From assembly GCA_025774935.1 (NCBI GenBank), contig JALGZK010000025.1, positions 1 through 26,849 on the forward strand: a stretch of 26,849 bases of DNA. Direction: 5' to 3'. The notes beneath the pieces are model-generated. The model was not told the DNA's origin. It saw nothing but the letters and a program-made list of their open reading frames with translations, and made no database searches. Numbering within the stretch: the first letter of the stretch is position 1; each line of letters starts with the position of its first letter. The position numbers and the translations under genes were made by a program. The stretch is from a bacterium. GTDB lineage: Bacteria > Joyebacterota > Joyebacteria > Joyebacterales > Joyebacteraceae. Shown here piece after piece: positions 14,778-21,842 of this stretch.

Positions 14778-17036
14778 ATGTCGATCCGCATCCCTCTCGC
14801 GGTCGCCGCGGCGGCCGCGATCCTCATGGTGGTCAGTGCGAATGCCATCGCGGCCTTCGCGAACGACGACCGCGGCGACGGTTCCCCCGAGTCGCCCTAT
14901 CGCGTGCCCGAGCTGACATCCGAGATCAGGGTCGACGGAGTCCTCGACGAGGACGCGTGGAGCGAAGCGCTGCAGCTGGAGCTGGCGTACGAGACCAATC
15001 CCGGCGAGAACACACCGGCGCCCGTCAGGACGGATCTCCTGCTCTTCTCGAACAACACGCATCTCTATGCTGCATTTAGGGCCTTCGACCCGGACCCGTC
15101 GGCCATCTGCGCGAACGTCACGGACCGTGACCGCATGTTCGACGACGACCGGGTCTCGATCATCTTCGATACGTTCAACGACCAGCGCCGGTCGTACATG
15201 TTCTTCGCGAACCCCTACGGGATACAGGGCGACGCTCTCGACTCCTACGGGATGGGTGGCGGAGATCCCTCATGGGACGCCATCTGGGACTCGGCCGGGC
15301 GGATCACCGGGGAGGGGTACGTCGTCGAGATCGCGATTCCGTTCAGCTCGCTCAGATTCCAGCAGGTGGACGGCGAGCAGGTGTGGGGGATGGGGGCCGG
15401 GCGGAAGTACTCCCGTTCCATCGACTACCGCACGGCTCTCACGAAGACGGACAGAAACGAGAGCTGTTATCTCTGCCGGGTCGCGAAGATCGTCGGTTTC
15501 GAGAACGCCACGCCCGGCAGGAACATCGAGTTCGATCCGACGGTCTCGGGGTTCCTCACGCAGGAGCGGAAGGACTTCCCCGAAGGCGAGCTCGAGGAGC
15601 GCGAGAAGGACTGGGAGGCGGGAGTCACAGCCCGGTGGGGAATCACCCCGAACCTCGTTCTCTCCGGGACCCTGAACCCGGACTTCTCTCAGGTGGAGGC
15701 TGACGCGTTCCAGCTCGAGGTGAACACGCAGTTCGCGCTCTACTATGAGGAGAAGCGCCCATTCTTCCTCGAGGGCATGGAGTTCTTCACGACGCAGCTC
15801 GACGCAGTCTACACGAGGACGATCGCGGATCCCGCGTGGGGCGGGAAGCTGACCGGGAAGATCGGGGAGAACGCGCTCGGTGCCTTCGTGACCGAGGACG
15901 AGGTGACGAACGTCCTTCTCCCGGGAAGCCAGGGATCGATCACGACCTCGCTCCCTGGGAGGAGCACCGGGACGGTACTCAGGTACCGGCGCGATGTCGG
16001 CTCGGCGTCGACGGCCGGGCTCATCGGCACGAACAGAGAGGGCACGGGCTATCACAACCGTGTCGGAGGACTCGACGCGAACATCAGGATCACGCCGTCG
16101 GACCGACTCGAGGCGCAGATCCTGGGATCGCGGACGCAGTACCCCTATCAGTTCGCGGACGACTTCGGACAGCCTCTCGACGAGTTCGACGGGCTCGCGT
16201 ATCAGATCGAGTACGGCCACGACACTTCGAGCTGGGACTGGTTCCTTGATTACACGGAGATCGACGACGGGTTCCGGGCAGACCTCGGCTTCCGTCCGCA
16301 GGTCGACTTCCGCGAGCTTGGTCTTGGGTGGGGGCACACGTGGCGCGCCGAAGCGGGACACTGGTACAGCTCGCTCAACGTCGGTTCGGGCTACACCCAC
16401 GAGGAAGAACTAAGCGGGGAGATTCTCGACGACGGGTTCACTTTCTGGTTCGACTACAACGGAGAGATGCGCTCGTGGCTGAATGCGTGGGGCATCGTCG
16501 GGACCGAGGGCTATCAGGGAGTCGAGTACGACAACACCCACATGTGGATGGGGGGCGGCCTGTGGCCGACGGGAACGACGCAGGTTGCGCTCGAGACCGT
16601 CTTCGGGAACGCCATCGATTACGACAACGCTCGGCCGGGTCGCATTCTCATGCTGTCCCCGTCTCTCGACCTGAAGATCTTCGGTAGGCTCGCTCTCACA
16701 CCCGCTCACACGTACGAACGCCTGGACGTGGATGAGGGGCGGCTCTACACCGCCAACATCTCGTACCTGCGGATCTCCTACAACTTCACGAGGCGGACGT
16801 TCCTGCGGGCGATCCTCCAGTACGTGAATTACGAATTCAACACGGACCTGTACGACGACGAGCGGCCCCCGCGCTACGAGCAGCTCGCGAGCCAGATTCT
16901 CTTCTCCTACAAGATCAACCCGCAGACCGTGCTCTACCTCGGCTACAACGACAACCACTTCGGCGACCAGACGATCGATCTCACTCAGAGCGATCGGACG
17001 TTCTTCGCGAAGATCGGGTACGCGTGGGTGCTCTGA
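14778..17036 (+). CDS. DUF5916 protein: CBM9-like domain plus outer-membrane beta-barrel, copy 2
   Basis: The frame is open from 14712, inside the previous gene, but the signal peptide (MSIRIPLAVAAAAAILMVV, cleaved after ANAIA) begins at ATG 14778, so this start is preferred (752 residues against 751 in copy 1); the ribosome site is weak (GCAGG). Domain order is the same: CBM9-like (VDGVLDEDAWSEA, YVVEIAIPFSSLRFQ), then the DUF5916 barrel (NPDFSQVEADAFQLEVN, YEEKRPFFLEG, YTRTIADPAWGGKLTGK). The two copies look roughly half identical in protein overall, but their last 33 coding bases before the stop are identical. The 53-nt gap to copy 1 suggests one transcript. Substrate unknown; an outer-membrane location is well supported. 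Confidence 0.9.
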   Translation: MSIRIPLAVAAAAAILMVVSANAIAAFANDDRGDGSPESPYRVPELTSEIRVDGVLDEDAWSEALQLELAYETNPGENTPAPVRTDLLLFSNNTHLYAAFRAFDPDPSAICANVTDRDRMFDDDRVSIIFDTFNDQRRSYMFFANPYGIQGDALDSYGMGGGDPSWDAIWDSAGRITGEGYVVEIAIPFSSLRFQQVDGEQVWGMGAGRKYSRSIDYRTALTKTDRNESCYLCRVAKIVGFENATPGRNIEFDPTVSGFLTQERKDFPEGELEEREKDWEAGVTARWGITPNLVLSGTLNPDFSQVEADAFQLEVNTQFALYYEEKRPFFLEGMEFFTTQLDAVYTRTIADPAWGGKLTGKIGENALGAFVTEDEVTNVLLPGSQGSITTSLPGRSTGTVLRYRRDVGSASTAGLIGTNREGTGYHNRVGGLDANIRITPSDRLEAQILGSRTQYPYQFADDFGQPLDEFDGLAYQIEYGHDTSSWDWFLDYTEIDDGFRADLGFRPQVDFRELGLGWGHTWRAEAGHWYSSLNVGSGYTHEEELSGEILDDGFTFWFDYNGEMRSWLNAWGIVGTEGYQGVEYDNTHMWMGGGLWPTGTTQVALETVFGNAIDYDNARPGRILMLSPSLDLKIFGRLALTPAHTYERLDVDEGRLYTANISYLRISYNFTRRTFLRAILQYVNYEFNTDLYDDERPPRYEQLASQILFSYKINPQTVLYLGYNDNHFGDQTIDLTQSDRTFFAKIGYAWVL

Positions 17037-17096
17037 CGTCGCGCCCACGCGGATCGGACGAGCGGTAGCGTCCCGAGAGGCGCCCGCCGGATGAAC

Positions 17097-17122
17097 GGGG
17101 CCGCTCCATGAGGAGCGGCCCC
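17097..17122 (+). terminator. Perfect hairpin after the DUF5916 pair
   Basis: GGGGCCGCTCC (17097-17107), loop ATGA, and GGAGCGGCCCC (17112-17122) make an 11-bp stem. No T-run follows (GACCTGCG), so it may be a factor-aided terminator or an mRNA 3' end stabiliser. An in-frame ATG in its loop is not a plausible gene start. Confidence 0.45.
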
Positions 17123-17218
17123 GACCTGCGTTCGGGCCAGGTCGGCGGCGATGGATTCCGGAGCCCGGGCCGTGGTAGTGTTGCCGAACGTCCACGAGCA
17201 GAGGAGGGTGGAGGAGTC

Positions 17219-18169
17219 ATGGTGGGGCCGCGCGACAGGATGCACACGACCACGGGCCGATGGAGGCTCGGGCTCGGGCTCACGCTCGGCGCCGTGCTCA
17301 TGTGGGGCCTTCTCCCCGTCGCGCTCAAGGCCGTCCTCCGGCAGATGGACGCGGCCACCATCTCGTGGTACCGCTTCGTGGGCGCGGCCGCGGTGATGGC
17401 GGTCCCGGTGATTCGCTCCGGGGAGCTGGCGACGCTCTGGCGGCTCCGCGGAACGCGTCTCCTGATTCTCGCGGCCGCCTCCCTCGCGCTCTCCGCCAAC
17501 TACATCCTCTACGTCGTCGGCCTCGATCACATGCCGCCCGGAGCCGCGCAGGTCGTCATCCAGCTCGCGCCGATGTTCATGCTCCTGGGCGGGCTCGCCG
17601 TCTTCGGCGAGCGATTCAGCCGCTGGCAGTGGATGGGGCTCGCCGCGGTCGTAATCGGGCTCCTCATGTTCTTCCACCAGAACCTCGCGTCGATCTTCGG
17701 CGCAATGTCGGTGCTCACGCGCGGGCTCCTCTTCATGGTCGCGGCGGCCCTCGCGTGGGCCGTCTACGCGCTCTCGCAGAAGCAGCTCCTCAAGTCGTTC
17801 CAGTCGTCGACCGTCCTGTTCGTCGTCTACCTGACCGGCACGATCGTGTTCCTTCCGGTAACGAAGCCGTCGCAGATCCTCGGGCTCGACGTCCCCGGGC
17901 TCTGGCTCCTCGCGTTCCTTGCGTTCAACACTCTTGCCGCCTACGGCTGCTTCGCCGAGGCGCTCGACCACCTCGAGGCGTCGCGCATCGGGATCGTGAT
18001 CGCGCTCACCCCTCTCTTCACGCTGACGTTCGTGGCGCTCGGCGCGCGCTACGTGCCCGGCATCGTCGACGCCGAGCCCCGCGATCCCCTCAGCATCCTC
18101 GGGGCGCTCCTCGTGGTCGGCGGGTCGATGCTCGGCGCGCTGAGCCGCGGGAACGACGGGCCCGCTTGA
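17219..18169 (+). CDS. EamA/DMT-family inner-membrane transporter
   Basis: The frame extends to 17108, inside a hairpin, but the ATG at 17219 follows GAGGAGGGTGGAGGAG and gives 316 residues, normal for the family. About ten hydrophobic helices are visible, in two EamA repeats. The first includes LTLGAVLMWGLLPVALKAV, an ISWYRFVGAAAVMAV helix and PPGAAQVVIQLAPMFMLLGGLAVFGERF. The second includes LEASRIGIVIALTPLFTLTFVALGARY and a closing ILGALLVVGGSMLGAL helix. Members of this drug/metabolite transporter superfamily export or import small metabolites; the substrate cannot be predicted here. A promoter for the next gene overlaps its stop codon. Confident family call, no substrate. Confidence 0.9.
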   Translation: MVGPRDRMHTTTGRWRLGLGLTLGAVLMWGLLPVALKAVLRQMDAATISWYRFVGAAAVMAVPVIRSGELATLWRLRGTRLLILAAASLALSANYILYVVGLDHMPPGAAQVVIQLAPMFMLLGGLAVFGERFSRWQWMGLAAVVIGLLMFFHQNLASIFGAMSVLTRGLLFMVAAALAWAVYALSQKQLLKSFQSSTVLFVVYLTGTIVFLPVTKPSQILGLDVPGLWLLAFLAFNTLAAYGCFAEALDHLEASRIGIVIALTPLFTLTFVALGARYVPGIVDAEPRDPLSILGALLVVGGSMLGALSRGNDGPA

Positions 18170-18194
18170 CCGGCGCGCGGAGCGAGGCTAGGGT
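18166..18194 (+). promoter_or_regulatory. Sigma70-type promoter overlapping the EamA stop codon
   Basis: TTGACC (18166-18171), 17 nt, then TAGGGT (18189-18194). The EamA stop TGA (18167-18169) lies within the -35 box. The predicted transcript start near 18202 precedes the GTG at 18238 by about 36 nt. Confidence 0.5.
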
Positions 18195-18237
18195 GAATGG
18201 AGAGGCGCACGGGCGGCTGTCCGCGGGAGGGAACGTC

Positions 18238-19374
18238 GTGTCTGGACGGAGGGGGAAGACGGTCCTCAGGGGCGCGGCGGGCGGACTCGCCGCCGCAGCG
18301 CTCCTGTACGTCTCCTGCGGTCCTATCGCCGGGCCGGGGGGGGGTGGCGGACTCGAGACGTTCATGTTCCACGTCACCCCGGCCGCGCACGACCGCGTCC
18401 TCGGCGTACTCTACGCGCAGCACCTCAAGGACGCGCTCGGGGAGAGCATGGAGTGGACGGCGCCCATGCTCTTCTGGGCGGACCTCGAACCGGTCGACAA
18501 CTGGTTCGACTGGACGGAGCTCGACGACTTCTTCATCGAGAACTCCGGCGTCTATCGCGTGCTGAACCTTGGCCCGCAGCTCGTCCCGATCGGCGGGAAC
18601 GACTACGCGATCGCCGGGGACGTCCCCGGGTGGATCGACAACCGGTACTCGAACGAAGAGCTCTGGACGCAGTACGGCGAGCTCGTGGCCAACATCGTCG
18701 CGCGGTACCGCGGTGTCGTCGACATGTGGTGGGTCGGGCACGAGACCAACGCCGGCGGCGACGGCCTCCCGTGGGAGGAGTGGAAGGACCTGCTCTGGTG
18801 GCAGGTCGACCTCGTGCGGACGGTCGACGCCGGCGCCGACATCGCGGTCTCGCTCGTCTCGTGGACCGACTACAATTGGGCGCTCCCGATCGGCGCCGTT
18901 CACGAGATCGACGGCGCGCTCGAGCTCGAGTACACGGGCGTCGACTACGACGTGATCGCAATCGAGTACCGCTACGGGACGATCCAGGACGGTGACGTCG
19001 ACGACCTCGCCCGCGCGATCTCGGATCTCGAAACGGTCGGGCGACCGCTCTTCATCGGGGGGATCTTCTACCCGGCGAGCACCGACCCCGCGCACGACGA
19101 GGAAGACTGGGGCTGGTACGAGGCTCCGTTCTCGGGCTACAGCGAGCTCTGGCAGGCGGACATGTGGGAGGAAACGCTGGAACTCCTCTACGCCGACCCG
19201 TCCATCGTGGGCCTGAACGCGGTCCACTTCCAGGACATCACGTACGCCTACATCGACCCCTCGAGCCCCGAGGCCGGCTGGCGGACGCACGCGGGAATCC
19301 TCGAGAGCGACGGGACTCCGAAGGAGGCCTACTTCAGGCTCCGGGACTCCTGGGCCCTCTTGACGGGGAGGTGA
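18238..19374 (+). CDS. GH10-like TIM-barrel lipoprotein, probably catalytically altered
   Basis: The GTG at 18238 follows GGGAGG by 7 nt and begins a lipoprotein-type leader: RRGKTVLRGAAGG, a hydrophobic core, and a lipobox ending YVSC with Cys27. The very long open frame running upstream overlaps EamA and is not coding. The 378-residue protein reads like a clan-A glycoside hydrolase close to GH10 xylanases. Residues 160-170 (VVDMWWVGHET) occupy the place of WDVVNE, with E169 as candidate acid/base. ADIAVSLVSWTDYN resembles the following strand, and YDVIAIEYRYG stands for DGIGLQSH. The strand that should give the nucleophile (ITELD in GH10) reads PLFIGGIFYP, with no glutamate. It may be a non-hydrolytic binding protein or a distinct family. 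The radical SAM gene starts 8 nt after its stop. Confidence 0.5.
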   Translation: MSGRRGKTVLRGAAGGLAAAALLYVSCGPIAGPGGGGGLETFMFHVTPAAHDRVLGVLYAQHLKDALGESMEWTAPMLFWADLEPVDNWFDWTELDDFFIENSGVYRVLNLGPQLVPIGGNDYAIAGDVPGWIDNRYSNEELWTQYGELVANIVARYRGVVDMWWVGHETNAGGDGLPWEEWKDLLWWQVDLVRTVDAGADIAVSLVSWTDYNWALPIGAVHEIDGALELEYTGVDYDVIAIEYRYGTIQDGDVDDLARAISDLETVGRPLFIGGIFYPASTDPAHDEEDWGWYEAPFSGYSELWQADMWEETLELLYADPSIVGLNAVHFQDITYAYIDPSSPEAGWRTHAGILESDGTPKEAYFRLRDSWALLTGR

Positions 19375-19381
19375 CGGGGGC

Positions 19382-20206
19382 GTGGCGAAGGTGAACGTGT
19401 TCTCCATCGAGTGCAAGAGCCTGATGACGAAGTCGGGGATCGAGTCGATCGACTATGCGGTGAACCCGTACTTCGGGTGCCAGCACGGCTGCGTCTACTG
19501 CTACGCGACGTTCATGGCGAGGTTCCGGAAGGCGCCGGGCGAGTGGGGGAGCTTCGTCGGCGTGAAGGAGAACGCGCCCGAGGTCATCGCGAAGGAGGTC
19601 GGGCGCCGGCGTCCCGGGGTGGTCACGTTCGGAACGGTCTGCGACGCGTACCAGCCGGTGGAGAAGCGCACGCGCATATCGCGCGCGTGCCTGGAAGCTT
19701 TCGTGGGCGCGGAGGGGTTCGACGTCGGCGTCCTCACGAAGTCGGATCTCGTGGTCCGCGACGTCGACGTCCTCGAGAGGCTCGAGAGCCCGGACGTCGG
19801 GTTCTCGATCACCTGTCTCGACGCCGGACTCGCGAAGCTGGTCGAGCCGGGGGCGTCCACGCCGTCCGCGCGCCTCGCCGCGATGCGGGAGCTCGCGGAG
19901 CGCGGCATCGCCGTCTGGGGGTTCTTCGGCCCGATCCTCCCGACGCTCACCGACTCCGAGGACGCCATCGAGGAGGTCCTGAGAGAGATGGATCGGGCGG
20001 GAGCCTCGCGCGTCCTCGTCGACAGGATGAACCTCTACCCGAAGCCCTGGTCCCGGTTCAGGAGCGCGCTCGAGCGCGCCTTCCCCGAGCGCGTGGAGGA
20101 CGCCCGCGCCATCAAGGCGGACCCCGGCGCCTACGAGGAGGAACTCAGGGAGCGCGTCGGGGTCGCCGTGGCCCGGGTGGGCGTGGAGGCCGAGATCTGC
20201 TTCTAG
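19382..20206 (+). CDS. SPL-family radical SAM protein
   Basis: The GTG at 19382 lies 8 nt after the previous stop and has GGGGAGG upstream, so it is probably co-transcribed with the GH10-like gene. The 274-residue protein carries the radical SAM cluster motif C33-x3-C37-x2-C40 (GCQHGCVYCYA), in the early position typical of the spore photoproduct lyase-like COG1533 family, with NPYFGC just before it. Later motifs fit the partial TIM barrel: TFGTVCDAYQPVE, VGVLTKSDLVVRD, VGFSITCLD and PGASTPSARLAAM. COG1533 members are mostly uncharacterised; they are annotated as DNA-repair photolyase-like proteins, but the DNA-binding end of true spore photoproduct lyase is not seen. The family is certain; the reaction is unknown. 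Confidence 0.88.
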   Translation: MAKVNVFSIECKSLMTKSGIESIDYAVNPYFGCQHGCVYCYATFMARFRKAPGEWGSFVGVKENAPEVIAKEVGRRRPGVVTFGTVCDAYQPVEKRTRISRACLEAFVGAEGFDVGVLTKSDLVVRDVDVLERLESPDVGFSITCLDAGLAKLVEPGASTPSARLAAMRELAERGIAVWGFFGPILPTLTDSEDAIEEVLREMDRAGASRVLVDRMNLYPKPWSRFRSALERAFPERVEDARAIKADPGAYEEELRERVGVAVARVGVEAEICF

Positions 20207-20334
20207 GGACCTCAGAGGGGGTTCAGGGGCCTCTCGAGGCCACTTCTGGAGCTTGCGCGCGTCCGAACTGGGTGCGAATATCCGGCGGCGCACGGGGTAG
20301 TGACTATGAAGGCCGCCGATTCCGGAGAAGCTCG

Positions 20335-20973
20335 ATGCTGAGCGACGCAGAACTTGCCATCAAGGCGAAGCACGGAGATGTCCAGGCGTTCGGCCTGTTG
20401 GTCGAGCGCTACAAGGAGCGGGCGTACATGATCGCGCTCGGGTTCCTGGGCAACCCTGACGATGCCATGGACATCTCGCAGGAGGCCTTCGTCAAGGCGT
20501 TCAAGGCGATGAGGAGGTTTAAGGAGGGGCGCGAGTTCTACCCGTGGTTCTACGCGATCCTCCGGAACACCTGTTTCAACCATCTCAGGAAGGCCAAGGT
20601 CCGGAAGGAGCGTTCTCTCGACGAGGCGCGGGAGTACGGGTTCCAGGTCCCCGACAGCGGGCCGAACCCGGCGGCGATCGCCGAGCTCCGCGAGCGGAAG
20701 ATGCTCGTCAGAAGGGAGCTCGAGAACCTCGCTCCGGTTCACAGAGAGATCATCCTTCTCAGGCACTTCGAGTGCCTGAGCTACAAGGAGATAGCCCGGG
20801 TGCTCGAATGCCCGGTGGGCACGGTGATGTCGCGTCTCTACGCCGCAAGGCGGGCGCTGAGGGCGCTGCTTGCGCCACACCTCGACGAGGCGTCCGTGGT
20901 GGGCTCCGCTCACGAGGCTGGCGACGGGAGACGCGGGGGCGAACGCGGCAGCGCCCCGGGAGGACGACGGTGA
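20335..20973 (+). CDS. ECF-type RNA polymerase sigma factor
   Basis: ATG 20335 has GGAG 7 nt before it and gives 212 residues; an open frame running back to 19411 is a shadow of the radical SAM gene. Residues 5-85 are sigma region 2 (FGLLVERYKERAYMIALGFLGNPDDAMDISQEAF, ending FYPWFYAILRNTCFNHLRK). Residues about 125-180 are region 4 (LENLAPVHREIILLRHFECLSYKEIARVLECPVGTVMSRLYAARR) with its helix-turn-helix. The sigma-3 domain is absent, as in all ECF factors. A Gly/Arg-rich tail of about 25 residues follows. Its TGA overlaps the GTG of the anti-sigma gene by 4 nt. No self-recognised GGAAC-type promoter is evident upstream. Confidence 0.93.
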   Translation: MLSDAELAIKAKHGDVQAFGLLVERYKERAYMIALGFLGNPDDAMDISQEAFVKAFKAMRRFKEGREFYPWFYAILRNTCFNHLRKAKVRKERSLDEAREYGFQVPDSGPNPAAIAELRERKMLVRRELENLAPVHREIILLRHFECLSYKEIARVLECPVGTVMSRLYAARRALRALLAPHLDEASVVGSAHEAGDGRRGGERGSAPGGRR

Positions 20974-21404
20974 AGTGCGGGCGATTCAGAGATCTTATGA
21001 TGGCGAGCCTCGACGGGGAGCTCACCCTCGAGGATCGCAGGCAGCTCGAGGAGCATCTCGAGCACTGCCCCGGTTGCAGGCAGGAGCTGGAACAGATGAA
21101 GGAACTCACGGACCTCGTGGGCAGGATCGAGCTGCCCAGGCCGTCCGAGGAGGACATGATGAAGTACTGGCCGAGCGTCTACGCGAAGGTCGAGAGGGGA
21201 GCCGGGTGGGGGCTCCTAATCATCGGGGTCGTGATCTGGGTCGGCTACGGAGTCTACCTCTTCGTCACCGACCCGTCTGTCGGCGCTCTCGTGAAGCTCC
21301 TGATCGCGCTTCCGATCGTCGGCGTGCTGATGCTCTTGATCAGCGTCATCCGCGAGCGCTGCATCGTGGGGAGGACCGAACGTTACAAGGAGGTCGAGCG
21401 ATGA
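20970..21404 (+). CDS. Membrane-anchored zinc-finger anti-sigma factor
   Basis: GTG 20970 overlaps the sigma stop (GTGA) and gives 144 residues. The zinc-binding anti-sigma (ZAS) motif H29-x3-C33-x2-C36 is present in EEHLEHCPGC, with C3 (MKCGRF) as a probable fourth ligand. After a linker of about 40 residues come two membrane helices, about 79-99 (WGLLIIGVVIWVGYGVYLFV) and 106-127 (ALVKLLIALPIVGVLMLLISV). The N-terminal domain would hold the sigma factor in the cytoplasm. The two-helix hairpin leaves almost no periplasmic domain, so sensing would be through the membrane or a partner. The gene ends with ATGA overlap into the YbjQ gene. Family call confident, signal unknown. Confidence 0.9.
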   Translation: MKCGRFRDLMMASLDGELTLEDRRQLEEHLEHCPGCRQELEQMKELTDLVGRIELPRPSEEDMMKYWPSVYAKVERGAGWGLLIIGVVIWVGYGVYLFVTDPSVGALVKLLIALPIVGVLMLLISVIRERCIVGRTERYKEVER

Positions 21405-21721
21405 TTGTCTCTACGACGGGCCACATCGCGGGGAAGAGGGTCATCCGGACGCTCGGGCTGGCGAGGGGGAACTCGATCCGCGCCCGGCACATCGGGAAGG
21501 ACATCCTCGCCGGGCTCAAGGGCGTGGTGGGGGGCGAGATCTCCGAGTACACGAAGATGATCGCGGAGTCGCGCGAGCAGGCCCTCGACCGGCTCATCGA
21601 GGACGCCGAGTCGAAGGGCGCGAACGCGGTCATTGGTCTCCGCTTCACGACGGCGAGCATGATGCAGGGGGCTGCGGAGCTTCTCGCATACGGGACGGCG
21701 GTCATCGTCGAGGACGAGTAG
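21401..21721 (+). CDS. YbjQ/UPF0145 family protein
   Basis: ATG 21401 overlaps the anti-sigma stop by 4 nt, with AAGGAGG upstream. The 106-residue protein follows the YbjQ family closely: MIVSTTGHIAGKRVIRTLG, then RGNSIRARHIGKDILAGLK, VVGGEISEYTKMIAESREQA, ESKGANAVIGLRF and AAELLAYGTAVIVE. These proteins form pentameric rings and were once called heavy-metal-binding, but their function is not settled. Here the gene is the third in a translationally coupled chain with an ECF sigma and its anti-sigma, which suggests a role tied to that response. Confidence 0.93.
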   Translation: MIVSTTGHIAGKRVIRTLGLARGNSIRARHIGKDILAGLKGVVGGEISEYTKMIAESREQALDRLIEDAESKGANAVIGLRFTTASMMQGAAELLAYGTAVIVEDE

Positions 21722-21782
21722 CCTCCTGCACATAGACGGCGCATCCGGGGACCGTCCCGTACCTCGGCGGCGCCAGACGTAG

Positions 21783-21818
21783 ACCGGCGGCGTCGTGGTC
21801 GACGCCGCCGGTGTCTGT
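21783..21818. terminator. Bidirectional terminator between YbjQ and the subtilisin gene
   Basis: ACCGGCGGCGTC (21783-21794) pairs perfectly with GACGCCGCCGGT (21801-21812) around a 6-nt loop and is followed by GTCTGTT on the plus strand. It lies between the YbjQ stop (21721) and the stop of the convergent minus-strand gene (21843). Confidence 0.6.
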
Positions 21819-21842
21819 TCCAGCCGTCCGTGACGGGGGCCG

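Noticed and set aside
17108-17218. N-terminal extension of the EamA gene starting at an ATG in a hairpin loop
   Set aside because: The extension is hydrophilic and Gly/Arg-rich, unlike EamA N-termini, and a good ribosome site precedes the ATG at 17219.
17260-18237. Upstream part of the open frame that continues into the GH10-like gene
   Set aside because: Arg/Ala-rich translation overlapping the EamA transporter out of frame. The lipoprotein leader and ribosome site place the real start at 18238.
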